Numbered from the stretch's first letter, positions 25,626-33,595 are shown. The stretch: 47,013 nucleotides of DNA from Candidatus Zhuqueibacterota bacterium (GCA_016928775.1 JAFGKD010000028.1:1-47013); one strand, 5' to 3'. Numbers and translations: made by a program. The notes: generated by a model from the letters alone, not told the origin.

Positions 25626-27854
25626 TTACAACGGTAGCTCCAATGTAAACTGCGTTTCAGACAAACGAACGGTATGTGAGAGATAAAGCGATCCCCCTAA
25701 TGCTTCTGCACATTGTTTGGCGATGTGTAAACCCAACCCGGATCCCGCTTTTTTAGTCGTGAACAAAAGATCAAAAATGCGTTCTTTTAATCTCTCGTTG
25801 ATGCCCGGGCCATTGTCCCAAAAATGAATCCTGACCACCTTGGGATGGCTTTGAGCCTCCAGAACAATTTTGATTTGGCCGGTGGTTTTTCGTACTGACG
25901 GAATAAATTCAACGCTGTTCATAAACAGGTTAATGATGATTTGATTTAAAGCAGCTTTATCAATCTGTATCGCAGGAACTTTTTTTAACTCGGTCTTAAC
26001 CATAATGTCTTGATGTTCAGCATAGGGCTTCAAAGCCGCAAGGGTACTTTTGAGATAACTCGCTAAATTGATGCGTTGCAGGTCTTTTTTACGAAACAGA
26101 TTGAGGAAAAGCTCTTCAATATTCCTCGTTTGATCTTCAATCTGCAGCGCCCCATTCACGGATTCCTGAAATCGCGCCAAAAAAGCTTTATCCGTCACTT
26201 TTATGTCGCCACGGTTCAAGCTGATACTGTCGGTTTTTAAAACATCCAGATAACATTTGAGCGCCGATAGCTGATTTTTGATTTCATGCATGAGTCCGGC
26301 GCTCAATTTTCCCGATATGATAAACTTTTGTTCCTCTTGCCGAAGCTGGAAAAATTTGAGCCGTTGAATATAAGACCGCAGGGCAAATTCAAAAAAATGC
26401 AGTGTTGACTGATTGAAATCATGAAATTGATATTCATCCTGGCCAAATAAAAAGAGGGCATATCCGAATTCATCCTTGAACAAAATCCGCTGACCCACAA
26501 AGGATGTAAAATTACCCAACTTTTTAAATTGCGGTGATTTGAGGGCGCCAAAATCATCTGCCAGGTATTCGATGTCCACGATCACGTCTTTGACTGGTGA
26601 AAACTGAAAATGTGTTCTCAGCGAATCATCCCAGTTTGGCTTGACGCCATAAAATGAAAAAATATCCACTTCTCTGGAGTTGATATTCATACTAAAAATC
26701 ACAACGCTGGAGGCATTGGAAATATCACGAATACTTTTCAGGATGTCTTCCAGGGACTTTTGGCTCATTGATTCATCACGCTCTTTTTCAGCGGGAATTT
26801 CTTGCATACGTGACTGCGCCTCGGATTTTTCGGGTTGAGTTGAGTCTCCCCGGACGATATCATTAAAAACTTTGATGATCGCTTCTGTGGAATGGGGTAA
26901 AACAAGCTGATGAAAAGGCTGTGCCGTTTGAAAGATTTCTCTTTTTGAGGCTAATTGTTCCCGGGTGCCAAAGATGATCACAGGTTTTGCACCTTCTTTG
27001 TGTTCCAGCATGTGACGTATCGGTGCGCGGTTCAGGATTGCCGCCGAAAGAATGAATAAATGATACTCCTGCTCGAACAATCGAGCATTTTCGTCCAATG
27101 GCACAGTCATCACTGTGGTCTGAAAACCGAAACCCTCCAGCATCATGGCTAACGGTTTGATGACCGTATCGCGAGAATCAATGAGCGCAATTTTATTGAA
27201 TTGACTGACAATTTCTTTGGAGAGACGATACTTGAAGACAGTTTGTTTGTTCATTTCCCACTGTAAAACGCGAAAAGCTTCGGATATGGTGTCCTGCAAC
27301 GTAAATGTACTCTCTTTGTCATAGTGATCCCATTCTTCAGCAAACATAGCGCTGTTGCTGAGTATCGGACGTTTTTTTTCATGCAGCTCCAGGATTTTGC
27401 AGCGCACGCGATCTTCAATCATCAAAACGTCTTCGAGTGGAAGCGATTTGACCCACAGCTCTTCCTTTGGTAATAACCCGGTCACATCCTTTTCGATTTC
27501 AATCAGGGCACATTTGTCAGTCACCTGCACAACTTCACCCTCAACGATATCACCAACGTGGTGTTGTTTGCAAAAGGATGACAGTGGATTCGGCAATACA
27601 CTCTTGAAACTCAAATCAAGGTTTTTATGCCGCGCATTAAGATCAATTATGAGAGCTTTTTGCTTTTGTTGGGGAGAAAAGTGATCGGTGAGATCAACAA
27701 CACGTTCAGTATAGAGGGCTTCGCTTCGTTTGACATATCCCGGCGTACCGTCTTCTAATTTGGTGAATATGCCATAGTAATCAACTTTTTCAATGATAGC
27801 ATCTACTTGTTGACCGGGAGCGTAGTTACGCTTGATTTCTTCCCACTTTATCAC
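25626..27854 (-). CDS. Histidine kinase with two N-terminal S1 RNA-binding domains
   Basis: The 742-residue protein starts from GTG after GGAGGG. Residues about 8-83 (APGQQVDAIIEKVDYYGIFT, GTPGYVKRSEA) and about 95-170 (VGDIVEGEVVQVTDKCALIE, VTGLLPKEEL) are two S1-type OB folds. Residues about 220-335 have a receiver-like fold (KIALIDSRDTVIKPLAMMLE), but the acceptor site is Ser/Ala (LFILSAA, Ser270) and the Lys position is His (LPHST), so it is a pseudo-receiver. Residues about 365-500 look like a GAF sensor. The kinase core has His523 in SAGLMHEIKNQL, an N-box INLFMNSVEF, DNGPGI and GSGLGLHIAKQ. There is no membrane segment. RNA-binding domains on a sensor kinase are very unusual. It lies between the SWIM gene and the second kinase. 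Confidence 0.85.
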   Translation of the reverse strand: MIKWEEIKRNYAPGQQVDAIIEKVDYYGIFTKLEDGTPGYVKRSEALYTERVVDLTDHFSPQQKQKALIIDLNARHKNLDLSFKSVLPNPLSSFCKQHHVGDIVEGEVVQVTDKCALIEIEKDVTGLLPKEELWVKSLPLEDVLMIEDRVRCKILELHEKKRPILSNSAMFAEEWDHYDKESTFTLQDTISEAFRVLQWEMNKQTVFKYRLSKEIVSQFNKIALIDSRDTVIKPLAMMLEGFGFQTTVMTVPLDENARLFEQEYHLFILSAAILNRAPIRHMLEHKEGAKPVIIFGTREQLASKREIFQTAQPFHQLVLPHSTEAIIKVFNDIVRGDSTQPEKSEAQSRMQEIPAEKERDESMSQKSLEDILKSIRDISNASSVVIFSMNINSREVDIFSFYGVKPNWDDSLRTHFQFSPVKDVIVDIEYLADDFGALKSPQFKKLGNFTSFVGQRILFKDEFGYALFLFGQDEYQFHDFNQSTLHFFEFALRSYIQRLKFFQLRQEEQKFIISGKLSAGLMHEIKNQLSALKCYLDVLKTDSISLNRGDIKVTDKAFLARFQESVNGALQIEDQTRNIEELFLNLFRKKDLQRINLASYLKSTLAALKPYAEHQDIMVKTELKKVPAIQIDKAALNQIIINLFMNSVEFIPSVRKTTGQIKIVLEAQSHPKVVRIHFWDNGPGINERLKERIFDLLFTTKKAGSGLGLHIAKQCAEALGGSLYLSHTVRLSETQFTLELPL

Positions 27855-27923
27855 CTCATCCCTCCATCAACTTTTTTTGTGAGGAAGCCGCAGGAAATCA
27901 TATATTTGTCTATTTTATGAAAG

Positions 27924-28736
27924 CTAAAAATGATTATCCAATTCGAGTCGCTCTTTGATCTGGTCAAATAAAATACCTTCAGTCTCAGCCGATACATGCT
28001 GCAACAGAGAATCCACCTCTGCGCGTATGTGGTCACGGTGCTCTTCAAAATTCGGGTCGCTCAGAGCCACTTCTTCGTAATCATCGGCGATGTCCGTCAC
28101 AGTGCTCTCCGGAAAGGAGGTGCTCAGTTGATGGCTGTCAATGAGAGCCAAAATACGGTTCAACACCTCGTAGTAGATGATCCGCGCATGCGACCATTTG
28201 CCCTCGCTGCGAAGAATGCGAGCTCGAATGAATAATATTTGAAACGACGCCAATATTTCCTGGGGATCAATTTTTGCCGTGTGCGGAAAATCAAAAATAT
28301 CAGCGACGTCTTCCTGAATGGTTTCAAGTTCATCAACACCGGGAGAAATGACAAAAAGGCGGCTCAGGTCAGGAAACGCTTCGCAAAGATTAATCAGAAT
28401 ATCTACAAGTGCATTCTTGTCTTTTAATTTGATCGCCTTGCGCAATGTTTGATAGCTCACAAAGGAAGACGGCTCACTGAGCCAGGCTAACAAAGCCGCT
28501 ACCTGGTGTTCACAAGGGGTGTTGCCGACATGACACGTGCAGCGACCAAATAACTGCTCGTTGTCAATGATCATCTCGACATGGTGATTTTTTTCATCGC
28601 GAACCGTCGCCTTTAATCCCAAATTGGTCTGAAAGCGGTTCTTGACCAGATTGTTTTCAAAAATTCGTTCGCCTTTCAAATAGACTTCTTTTGCGGCAAA
28701 CGCTTGAACGTCAAGTGGTGTTATTCTGTGTGGCAT
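27924..28736 (-). CDS. SWIM zinc-finger protein
   Basis: The 270-residue protein carries a SWIM motif near the N-terminus: GRCTCHVGNTPCEHQVAALL, with Cys66, Cys68, Cys75 and His77 as the CxC-xn-CxH zinc ligands. The flanking FAAKEVYLKGERIFENNLV and ATVRDEKNHHVEMIIDNEQL match the usual approach to a SWIM finger in bacterial proteins. The remaining 170 residues are acidic and helical without a recognisable enzyme domain; SWI2/SNF2 helicase partners, common for such proteins, are absent from this window. SWIM fingers bind DNA or protein. GGTGAG precedes the ATG. It sits in the signalling operon, 69 bases before the S1 kinase gene and 30 bases after the PH-like gene. Confidence 0.82.
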   Translation of the reverse strand: MPHRITPLDVQAFAAKEVYLKGERIFENNLVKNRFQTNLGLKATVRDEKNHHVEMIIDNEQLFGRCTCHVGNTPCEHQVAALLAWLSEPSSFVSYQTLRKAIKLKDKNALVDILINLCEAFPDLSRLFVISPGVDELETIQEDVADIFDFPHTAKIDPQEILASFQILFIRARILRSEGKWSHARIIYYEVLNRILALIDSHQLSTSFPESTVTDIADDYEEVALSDPNFEEHRDHIRAEVDSLLQHVSAETEGILFDQIKERLELDNHF

Positions 28737-28766
28737 AGATTACTCACCAATTAAAAAGTACACTTT

Positions 28767-29396
28767 TTAATTCGCCGAACTTGAATTCAAAGCCTTTCGA
28801 CGCGCTTCACGGGTGGCCTGCAATACAATGCGCAAAACAGCCTTGTCATACGCCAGTTTTTCAGATTTTGACGCACCTTTGGCTTTGGGTTCCGGCTTGT
28901 TCAAATTCAGGTTCATCACCAACTTGATAACATTGTGAACAGGTATTTCTATTTCAAGATCGTTCTTGAGAATAACAAGTCCCTTCTCCTGCTCACGAAT
29001 TTCCTTGATCTCCTGCCAGTCAAAATAATAGTTCATTTGTCGAAAAGGCTTGTCCTCGGAACCGAGAATAACACCCAGCTTTTCCCAGCCAAAAAATGGA
29101 TGTGCATGAACTATTGCACGTTGGGTGATTTTATATTGATAACCAAAGACAATCGCTCGGAACCAGTTGCTTACAATACCCAGAATAAAAACAATAAAAA
29201 ATACCGCGCGTGCCGCTGGCAACGACATATGAGGCATCTGAATGGCCAAAAAAAATATTGATGTCCCAAGGCCAAACACAAACGCACCCAACAGCCAGGA
29301 TAAAATTTTCCAAAAGAAACGGGCACCATCACGGATTCGCCAGGATAATATCGTGTCGCCAAAATCCCAGGTGAAAGTCTTGTTCCATAATTTCAT
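28767..29396 (-). CDS. Membrane protein with PH-like cytoplasmic region
   Basis: The 209-residue protein has two transmembrane helices (about residues 27-53 and 62-84), followed by FGYQYKITQRAIVHAHPFFG and then WQEIKEIREQEKGLVILKND and LEIEIPVHNV. That pattern resembles bacterial PH-like domains of the bPH2/YcxB kind, in which a strand-rich domain follows paired helices. The tail is highly basic (KAKGASKSEKLAYDKAVLRI, EARRKALNSSS). The function is not known; bPH proteins often act as membrane scaffolds. AAAGGAGAGA lies nine bases before the ATG. The gene follows the binding-lipoprotein gene by 30 bases in the same operon. Confidence 0.7.
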   Translation of the reverse strand: MKLWNKTFTWDFGDTILSWRIRDGARFFWKILSWLLGAFVFGLGTSIFFLAIQMPHMSLPAARAVFFIVFILGIVSNWFRAIVFGYQYKITQRAIVHAHPFFGWEKLGVILGSEDKPFRQMNYYFDWQEIKEIREQEKGLVILKNDLEIEIPVHNVIKLVMNLNLNKPEPKAKGASKSEKLAYDKAVLRIVLQATREARRKALNSSSAN

Positions 29397-29426
29397 GCTT
29401 GTACGTCTCTCCTTTATAAAATTGCT

Positions 29427-30350
29427 TTATTTTTTGTACGCATCTGTTTTAATACTTTCTGAGGTAAATACTGTACTGCCGCAATTGACGTCAATGTGAC
29501 CGGATTCGGAACTGATGCTGCGCGGTTGGACGAGCTCAAGAAGACACTGATTGCCCATCTGCGCAAAATTTTTACTGACCACAGCATCAAGATAGCCGTC
29601 TACCAAGAACTTAATATTATTTTCCGTAGGGTGCAAGTCAATAGCGATAAAAATATTGTCCTTTTTCAAATTTATGAGTTGCTCTAAAAAATCATCACAA
29701 TTATGGATAAAAAACCAGATAATTCTATTACCGAAACGAGTGGCATGACGATATTGCTTCAGGGCCTCGTCTTGCCGATCACCGCATGTAATGATGTTAA
29801 TCTGTTTCCAGCTCGATTTTGCCTGGGCCAAAGCTTCTCGAAATCCACGTATACATTCATTCGAATAGCGATCTTCCAATGTCGTGGTCACCAGGCCGTA
29901 GCGACCATTCTCTCCCCAAATTTGCCGCATGTAAAGCGCTGCTCTTCGTCCAGCCGTATAATAATTTGTGTCGACGAGCAAAGATGGATGTGCTGTGCTA
30001 TCCGGCTGATCAAATTGAATGAGAGGCAGTTCCTTTTTTTTCACTTTTACAACAAAGTTCAGAAATGATTCCTGCTGGATGGGCGTGCCGTAGCCCGCGC
30101 CATCAGCGATTTGAAACAGTGAATCCAGCACGCCGCGAGGAAAAGATTGTGTTTGGTGGAAGAGTGAAAAACTGACACCCAGGGAATCGGCAGCTCCCTG
30201 TAAACCTTGAGCGAAAAAGTCGCGGGAAATTTTTTCAGTAAAATTATGAATAAAAATGTAATGTTCTGTTTGATCGGGTTTGTCACACTGCAGCGCAAGA
30301 CTCAGAAAAACTAGTATGACTGGATAAAATCGTTGCACAGGAAACTCCAC
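29427..30350 (-). CDS. Periplasmic-binding-protein-like lipoprotein (RbsB/LacI sugar-binding fold)
   Basis: The 307-residue product has a signal sequence (FYPVILVFLSLALQC) ending at a Cys, an imperfect lipobox. The mature part has the two-lobed type I binding-protein layout: HYIFIHNFTEKISRDFFAQG, QFDQPDS, LLVDTNYYTAGRRAALYM, YGLVTTTLEDRYSNECIRGF, WFFIHNCDDFLEQL and FIAIDLHPTE, as in RbsB-type sugar-binding proteins. No ABC permease or ATPase for sugar lies nearby, so it is more likely the ligand-sensing input of the kinase operon than a transport component. The longest ORF starts at a TTG (30401). I prefer GTG at 30350, just before the signal peptide, 13 bases after GAGGAGGTGG. Confidence 0.76.
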   Translation of the reverse strand: MEFPVQRFYPVILVFLSLALQCDKPDQTEHYIFIHNFTEKISRDFFAQGLQGAADSLGVSFSLFHQTQSFPRGVLDSLFQIADGAGYGTPIQQESFLNFVVKVKKKELPLIQFDQPDSTAHPSLLVDTNYYTAGRRAALYMRQIWGENGRYGLVTTTLEDRYSNECIRGFREALAQAKSSWKQINIITCGDRQDEALKQYRHATRFGNRIIWFFIHNCDDFLEQLINLKKDNIFIAIDLHPTENNIKFLVDGYLDAVVSKNFAQMGNQCLLELVQPRSISSESGHIDVNCGSTVFTSESIKTDAYKK

Positions 30351-30418
30351 AAAGAAGAATGAGCCACCTCCTCGTTTGTAATCATCAAAAAATGATATCA
30401 ATCACGATGATGTGAACA

Positions 30419-30448
30419 AATATACAAAAAAGGAAGAACCAGTTTCAA
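30419..30448 (-). promoter_or_regulatory. Candidate promoter of the signalling operon
   Basis: On the minus strand TTGAAA (30448-30443), 18 bases and TATATT (30424-30419) form a good sigma-70-like promoter. The -10 extends to TATATTTG, which also fits the TAnnTTTG element of Bacteroidota-type promoters. It lies just downstream of the hairpin at 30460-30497 and about 70 bases before the GTG start at 30350, consistent with an independent transcription unit. Confidence 0.45.
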
Positions 30449-30459
30449 GCGAATAAATA

Positions 30460-30497
30460 GAAAGAGCAAGAATACTTTTAATTATCCTTGCTCTTTC
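30460..30497 (-). terminator. Hairpin terminator after the orphan sorting-domain gene
   Basis: GAAAGAGCAAG (30460-30470) pairs perfectly with CTTGCTCTTTC (30487-30497) around a 16-base loop. It sits 47 bases beyond the stop of the minus-strand gene at 30544-30927 and upstream of the signalling operon. The following T-tract is weak (CTATTTATTC), so termination may be partial. Confidence 0.5.
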
Positions 30498-30543
30498 ATT
30501 TGTGGAGGGAGCATGTTATGTAAAAGAGAGATTTCCAGTCTGA

Positions 30544-30927
30544 TCAATATAGATACGCCAAAGTTGCAAAGCGTGTGACGTGACTGGTTTGAATTTTATA
30601 AATAAAAACACCACTACCCACCGGCTGCCCGTCATTATCTTTACCATCCCATGTCAGTGAATGAATGCCGGCCTTCAAATCCGATGCTAGTAGATGTCGG
30701 ATTGTTTCACCCGTAAAGGTTGCTATGCAAACCTCAACATATGCAGAATCTGCAAGGTGAAAACGAATCTGCGCTTCACGGCTGAACGGATCGTTTGATT
30801 CCGCCGCCAAAAGGGTGATATGATCTGAATCGCTATCACCTGAAACCAGGCTGATGCGTTGTGCCGGTTGCGCAAGCAGCGCGTTCAATTGGAAAAAAAC
30901 GACAATCAGTAGCCCTGTTCTTAGCAT
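30544..30927 (-). CDS. Signal peptide plus stand-alone FlgD-like/T9SS sorting-type domain
   Basis: The 127-residue protein has a clear signal peptide (MLRTGLLIVVFFQLNALLAQ), a short linker and then one FlgD-like Ig domain: SREAQIRFHLADSAYVEVCI, GETIRHLLASDLKAGIHSLT, WDGKDNDGQPVGSGVFIYKI. That is the same domain that ends the large secreted proteins here, but no cargo domain precedes it. The 'NPFNP' motif is replaced by NDPFSRE. It could be the remains of a larger protein or a deliberately small exported protein. The frame is intact. It is divergent from the ECF sigma gene at 31227. Confidence 0.7.
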   Translation of the reverse strand: MLRTGLLIVVFFQLNALLAQPAQRISLVSGDSDSDHITLLAAESNDPFSREAQIRFHLADSAYVEVCIATFTGETIRHLLASDLKAGIHSLTWDGKDNDGQPVGSGVFIYKIQTSHVTRFATLAYLY

Positions 30928-31188
30928 GTTGTTTGTTCCGTTGTCACTTTTTATGTTGTTGTGTCATTCCTGGTTACATTCGCTAATTTGACTTACAAAT
31001 CCAGTGCCATAATTGTTGTGACAAAACGATTCGCTTTTTTATAAATCGACTTTGTTTTTTATGGACTTGTATACTACAGACAAATTACAAGTAAACTCTT
31101 CCCGCAATATTTTCGTACCACATTGCGTCATTATTTTAAGACTGTTTTAGTCAGTGACATTTTTTTAGTTTTAGCGCAAGATTTGCTG

Positions 31189-31196
31189 TAAATTTG
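31189..31196 (+). promoter_or_regulatory. Possible -10 element upstream of the ECF sigma gene
   Basis: TAAATTTG matches the TAnnTTTG form of FCB-group promoters and lies 30 bases before the sigma factor ATG. No convincing upstream partner element is visible. The rest of the 299-base gap 30928-31226 is AT-rich with no supported ORF. Confidence 0.25.
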
Positions 31197-31226
31197 TGTT
31201 TAAAAGACAGACATTATGGAAGGTGA

Positions 31227-31790
31227 ATGAAGGACGAGCAGCTCGTAACAGCATTTCAGCACGGCGAACGCGACGCGTTTGATAAACTGGTTTTGCGCTA
31301 TCAGGATAAAGTGCTCAACACCTGTTTCCGATTTTTGGGCGACGCGGATGAAGCGCATGATGCGACGCAGGATATATTCATCAAGGTCTATCGAGCGCTT
31401 GACAGATTCAAGCCCAGGGCAAAATTTTCAACATGGTTGTATCGGATTGCCGTCAATCATTCGCTCAACCTGGTGCGTTCGAAGAAGAGACGCTCGAGAC
31501 TCAGGACATTTTCCCTGCTCGGTGCCGAGCAGTCGCAAATAGGTCTGATTGTGGATCATGCCGCACATCCAGACAGCAGGATCGAGAAGAAGGAACGGTC
31601 TGAATGTGTACACAGAGCCCTGGAGAAACTCAACGAGGAACAACGCATCGCCATTATTCTGCATCGGTTTGAGGATTTGTCGTACAAGGAAATCGCCACG
31701 ATTATGAATACAAGTGTTAGTTCGGTCGAATCGCGCCTCTTTCGCGCCCGACAAAAATTAGCCAAGCTATTGCAGTTTATGCTTGACTGA
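31227..31790 (+). CDS. ECF-type RNA polymerase sigma factor
   Basis: The 187-residue protein has sigma region 2 (FDKLVLRYQDKVLNTCFRFL, DAHEATQD-like DEAHDATQDIFIKVYRAL, FSTWLYRIAVNHSLNLVR) and region 4 (LEKLNEEQRIAIILHRFEDL, SYKEIATIMNTSVSSVESRL, FRARQKLAKLL). Regions 1 and 3 are missing, as in extracytoplasmic-function sigma factors of the RpoE group. GGAAGGTGA precedes the ATG. An anti-sigma factor and two CpxP/Spy-like envelope proteins follow on the same strand, so this is probably an envelope-stress regulon head that controls its own operon. No cognate promoter could be identified by eye. Confidence 0.93.
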   Translation: MKDEQLVTAFQHGERDAFDKLVLRYQDKVLNTCFRFLGDADEAHDATQDIFIKVYRALDRFKPRAKFSTWLYRIAVNHSLNLVRSKKRRSRLRTFSLLGAEQSQIGLIVDHAAHPDSRIEKKERSECVHRALEKLNEEQRIAIILHRFEDLSYKEIATIMNTSVSSVESRLFRARQKLAKLLQFMLD

Positions 31791-31809
31791 AAAAATTAAG
31801 GACAACTCG

Positions 31810-32268
31810 ATGAAATGCTCTGTAATACAACAAAAATTATCAGCCTGCTTGGATGGTGAGCTGGAGGATAGCCAAAATTTTCTTGTGGAATCGCATCTCA
31901 AGACCTGTCAAACGTGTGCAACTGAATTTGAAAAACTGAAAAAAATGGACGCATTATTGGATGATGGCGTCCGGCTGCGGCCACATCCTTATTTGCTGAC
32001 GCGCGTGAAGGCAAGCGTGCGTGCATCATTAGAAAAGCAGACTCGTCCGCTGTGGGCATTTTTGCACAAGGGACTTGCACCCGCTTTTGTTGTTGCAGGC
32101 CTCCTGCTCGGTATAGTCATTGGACTGCAGCTCAATGATAATTTACCATCACGCGCGACAACCGAACAATCGGCAGATTACTCGATTATTGATGCAAACT
32201 TTGTTGAGCCGCTTCCGAGCGGCTCAATCACGGCTACTTATGTTGGTCTGGTCAATTCGATGCAATGA
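31810..32268 (+). CDS. Zinc-binding anti-sigma factor (ZAS type)
   Basis: The 152-residue protein has an N-terminal zf-HC2 domain: SACLDGELEDSQNFLVESHL followed by KTCQTCATEF, giving the H-x3-C-x2-C motif of ZAS anti-sigma factors that hold ECF sigmas at the membrane. One transmembrane helix follows at about residues 86-105 (APAFVVAGLLLGIVIGLQL), then a short periplasmic tail of about 45 residues. The ATG at 31810 has AAGGA nine bases before it; the upstream in-frame TTG overlaps the sigma gene and is not needed. It starts 19 bases after the sigma stop, the usual sigma/anti-sigma pair order. Confidence 0.88.
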   Translation: MKCSVIQQKLSACLDGELEDSQNFLVESHLKTCQTCATEFEKLKKMDALLDDGVRLRPHPYLLTRVKASVRASLEKQTRPLWAFLHKGLAPAFVVAGLLLGIVIGLQLNDNLPSRATTEQSADYSIIDANFVEPLPSGSITATYVGLVNSMQ

Positions 32269-32275
32269 GGATAGT

Positions 32276-32860
32276 ATGAATTCTAAATGGATAGTGTTGG
32301 CACTGCTTTTTTCAGTCGCTGTGAACATTGCCGTTGTCGGCACCCTGGTTTATTTTTGGCCGCGCAACGAAGAGCGGCGTATTGTCTTTCGCAATCGTCC
32401 ACCAAAACAACATGAAATTGTGTGGTTCAGAACGCCACATGTCCCACCCAAAGTGGCACAGGATATCGATTCGTTACGTCGAGATTATCACGAACAATTG
32501 GTCACGGTGCGCATGGCCATCGACGCGGATCGTGAGGCCATCATCGCTCACTTGATGCAAAATAAAGTCGATCGAGATTCCCTGGAAAAAATTCTCCAGA
32601 GCCTGACGCACAAACAGATCACTGCCGAACGCCTGACAATCGATCATCTGCTGGAGATCAAACCACTGCTTCCGCAAGAAGAGTGGACTTTTTTTATACG
32701 TGATCTCAAGCCACGACAGACTATTCGAACAAAAATTCTCAAACTGAACAGCGGCGATAGCACGAGTATCTTGATGCAGGAAGAGATAGAGGACATCCAG
32801 ATATTCGATCAAAAGACAAAAAATCACAAGAGTCTGATCAAACGTAAAATTCAAAACTAA
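32276..32860 (+). CDS. Membrane-anchored CpxP/metal-resistance-like periplasmic protein
   Basis: The 194-residue protein has an N-terminal anchor (WIVLALLFSVAVNIAVVGTL), a proline-rich linker with IVWFRTPHVPP, and a long helical periplasmic region (DSLRRDYHEQLVTVRMAIDA, LEKILQSLTHKQITAERLTI, HLLEIKPLLPQEEWTFFIRD). This resembles the heavy-metal-resistance/CpxP-like family (CnrX, ZraP), which senses or buffers envelope stress. The start at 32276 is fixed by AGGA and by the anchor; an ORF from 32120 lies inside the anti-sigma gene. It starts 7 bases after the anti-sigma stop. The basic tail (KNHKSLIKRKIQN) is unexplained. Confidence 0.75.
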   Translation: MNSKWIVLALLFSVAVNIAVVGTLVYFWPRNEERRIVFRNRPPKQHEIVWFRTPHVPPKVAQDIDSLRRDYHEQLVTVRMAIDADREAIIAHLMQNKVDRDSLEKILQSLTHKQITAERLTIDHLLEIKPLLPQEEWTFFIRDLKPRQTIRTKILKLNSGDSTSILMQEEIEDIQIFDQKTKNHKSLIKRKIQN

Positions 32861-32871
32861 AGGAGCACATT

Positions 32872-33429
32872 ATGAGAAAAACCATTTCTTTCAGCATGAT
32901 CAGCCTGCTTTTCATTTTTATAGCGGCATTGTACGCGCAACAGACATTTGATGTTGACAAAGTTGAAGGTGATAAAAAAATCATCAAAATCCGCAAGGGC
33001 GGCGACATGCTGCACTACGATCTCCTCGACCTGACGGATGCGCAAAAGAAGGAATTTAAAAAACTGGACCTTGCCTGTGAAAAAGAGATCGTGAGCACCA
33101 AAAACCAACTCGACGTCGCCAGGCTCGAATTGGAGGTAGAGCTGGATGAAGAAAATCCGGACATGAAAAGCATCAATTCATTGATCGACAAAATTCACAG
33201 CATGGAAGCGGAGATAGAAAAAAAACGTATCGCCACGGAATTTAAGAAACGAGATCTCTTGACCGAAGAACAAAAGAAAAACTGGAGCATGCGCGGTCTG
33301 CGTGGCAAAAAGGACATGATCATGTTCCGAGGTGATGAACTGGATGATTTGATGTGGTTCCGGGGCGGCAAAAGTCAGGAATCATTAGCTCCTAAAATCA
33401 AACGGGAAATTGAAATTCACGAAGAGTAG
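32872..33429 (+). CDS. Spy/CpxP-like periplasmic protein with LTxxQ motifs
   Basis: The 185-residue protein has a signal peptide (MRKTISFSMISLLFIFIAALYAQ) and a charged helical body with the two LTxxQ motifs of the Spy/CpxP family: LTDAQKKEFKKL and LTEEQKKNW. Family members are ATP-independent chaperones or inhibitors in the periplasm, induced by envelope stress. The tail is Met/Arg/Asp-rich (GKKDMIMFRGDELDDLMWFR) and may be disordered. AAAGGAG precedes the ATG, 11 bases after the previous gene. It is the last gene of the sigma operon; the terminator at 33596 follows. Confidence 0.85.
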   Translation: MRKTISFSMISLLFIFIAALYAQQTFDVDKVEGDKKIIKIRKGGDMLHYDLLDLTDAQKKEFKKLDLACEKEIVSTKNQLDVARLELEVELDEENPDMKSINSLIDKIHSMEAEIEKKRIATEFKKRDLLTEEQKKNWSMRGLRGKKDMIMFRGDELDDLMWFRGGKSQESLAPKIKREIEIHEE

Positions 33430-33595
33430 GTCTCGTGCAATCAGTTACGCGCCACGCAGAGACAGCTCCTCTGTCTGGCACGCTATGACACAGGCAAATA
33501 ATTAACTTTTACATTATCGATAATTTTTGATTTTCTCAGTGGATTGCCAGGTGCGAGCTTGAGCGAATCGGCCTATCCCGCATTATTTGTTGGAT

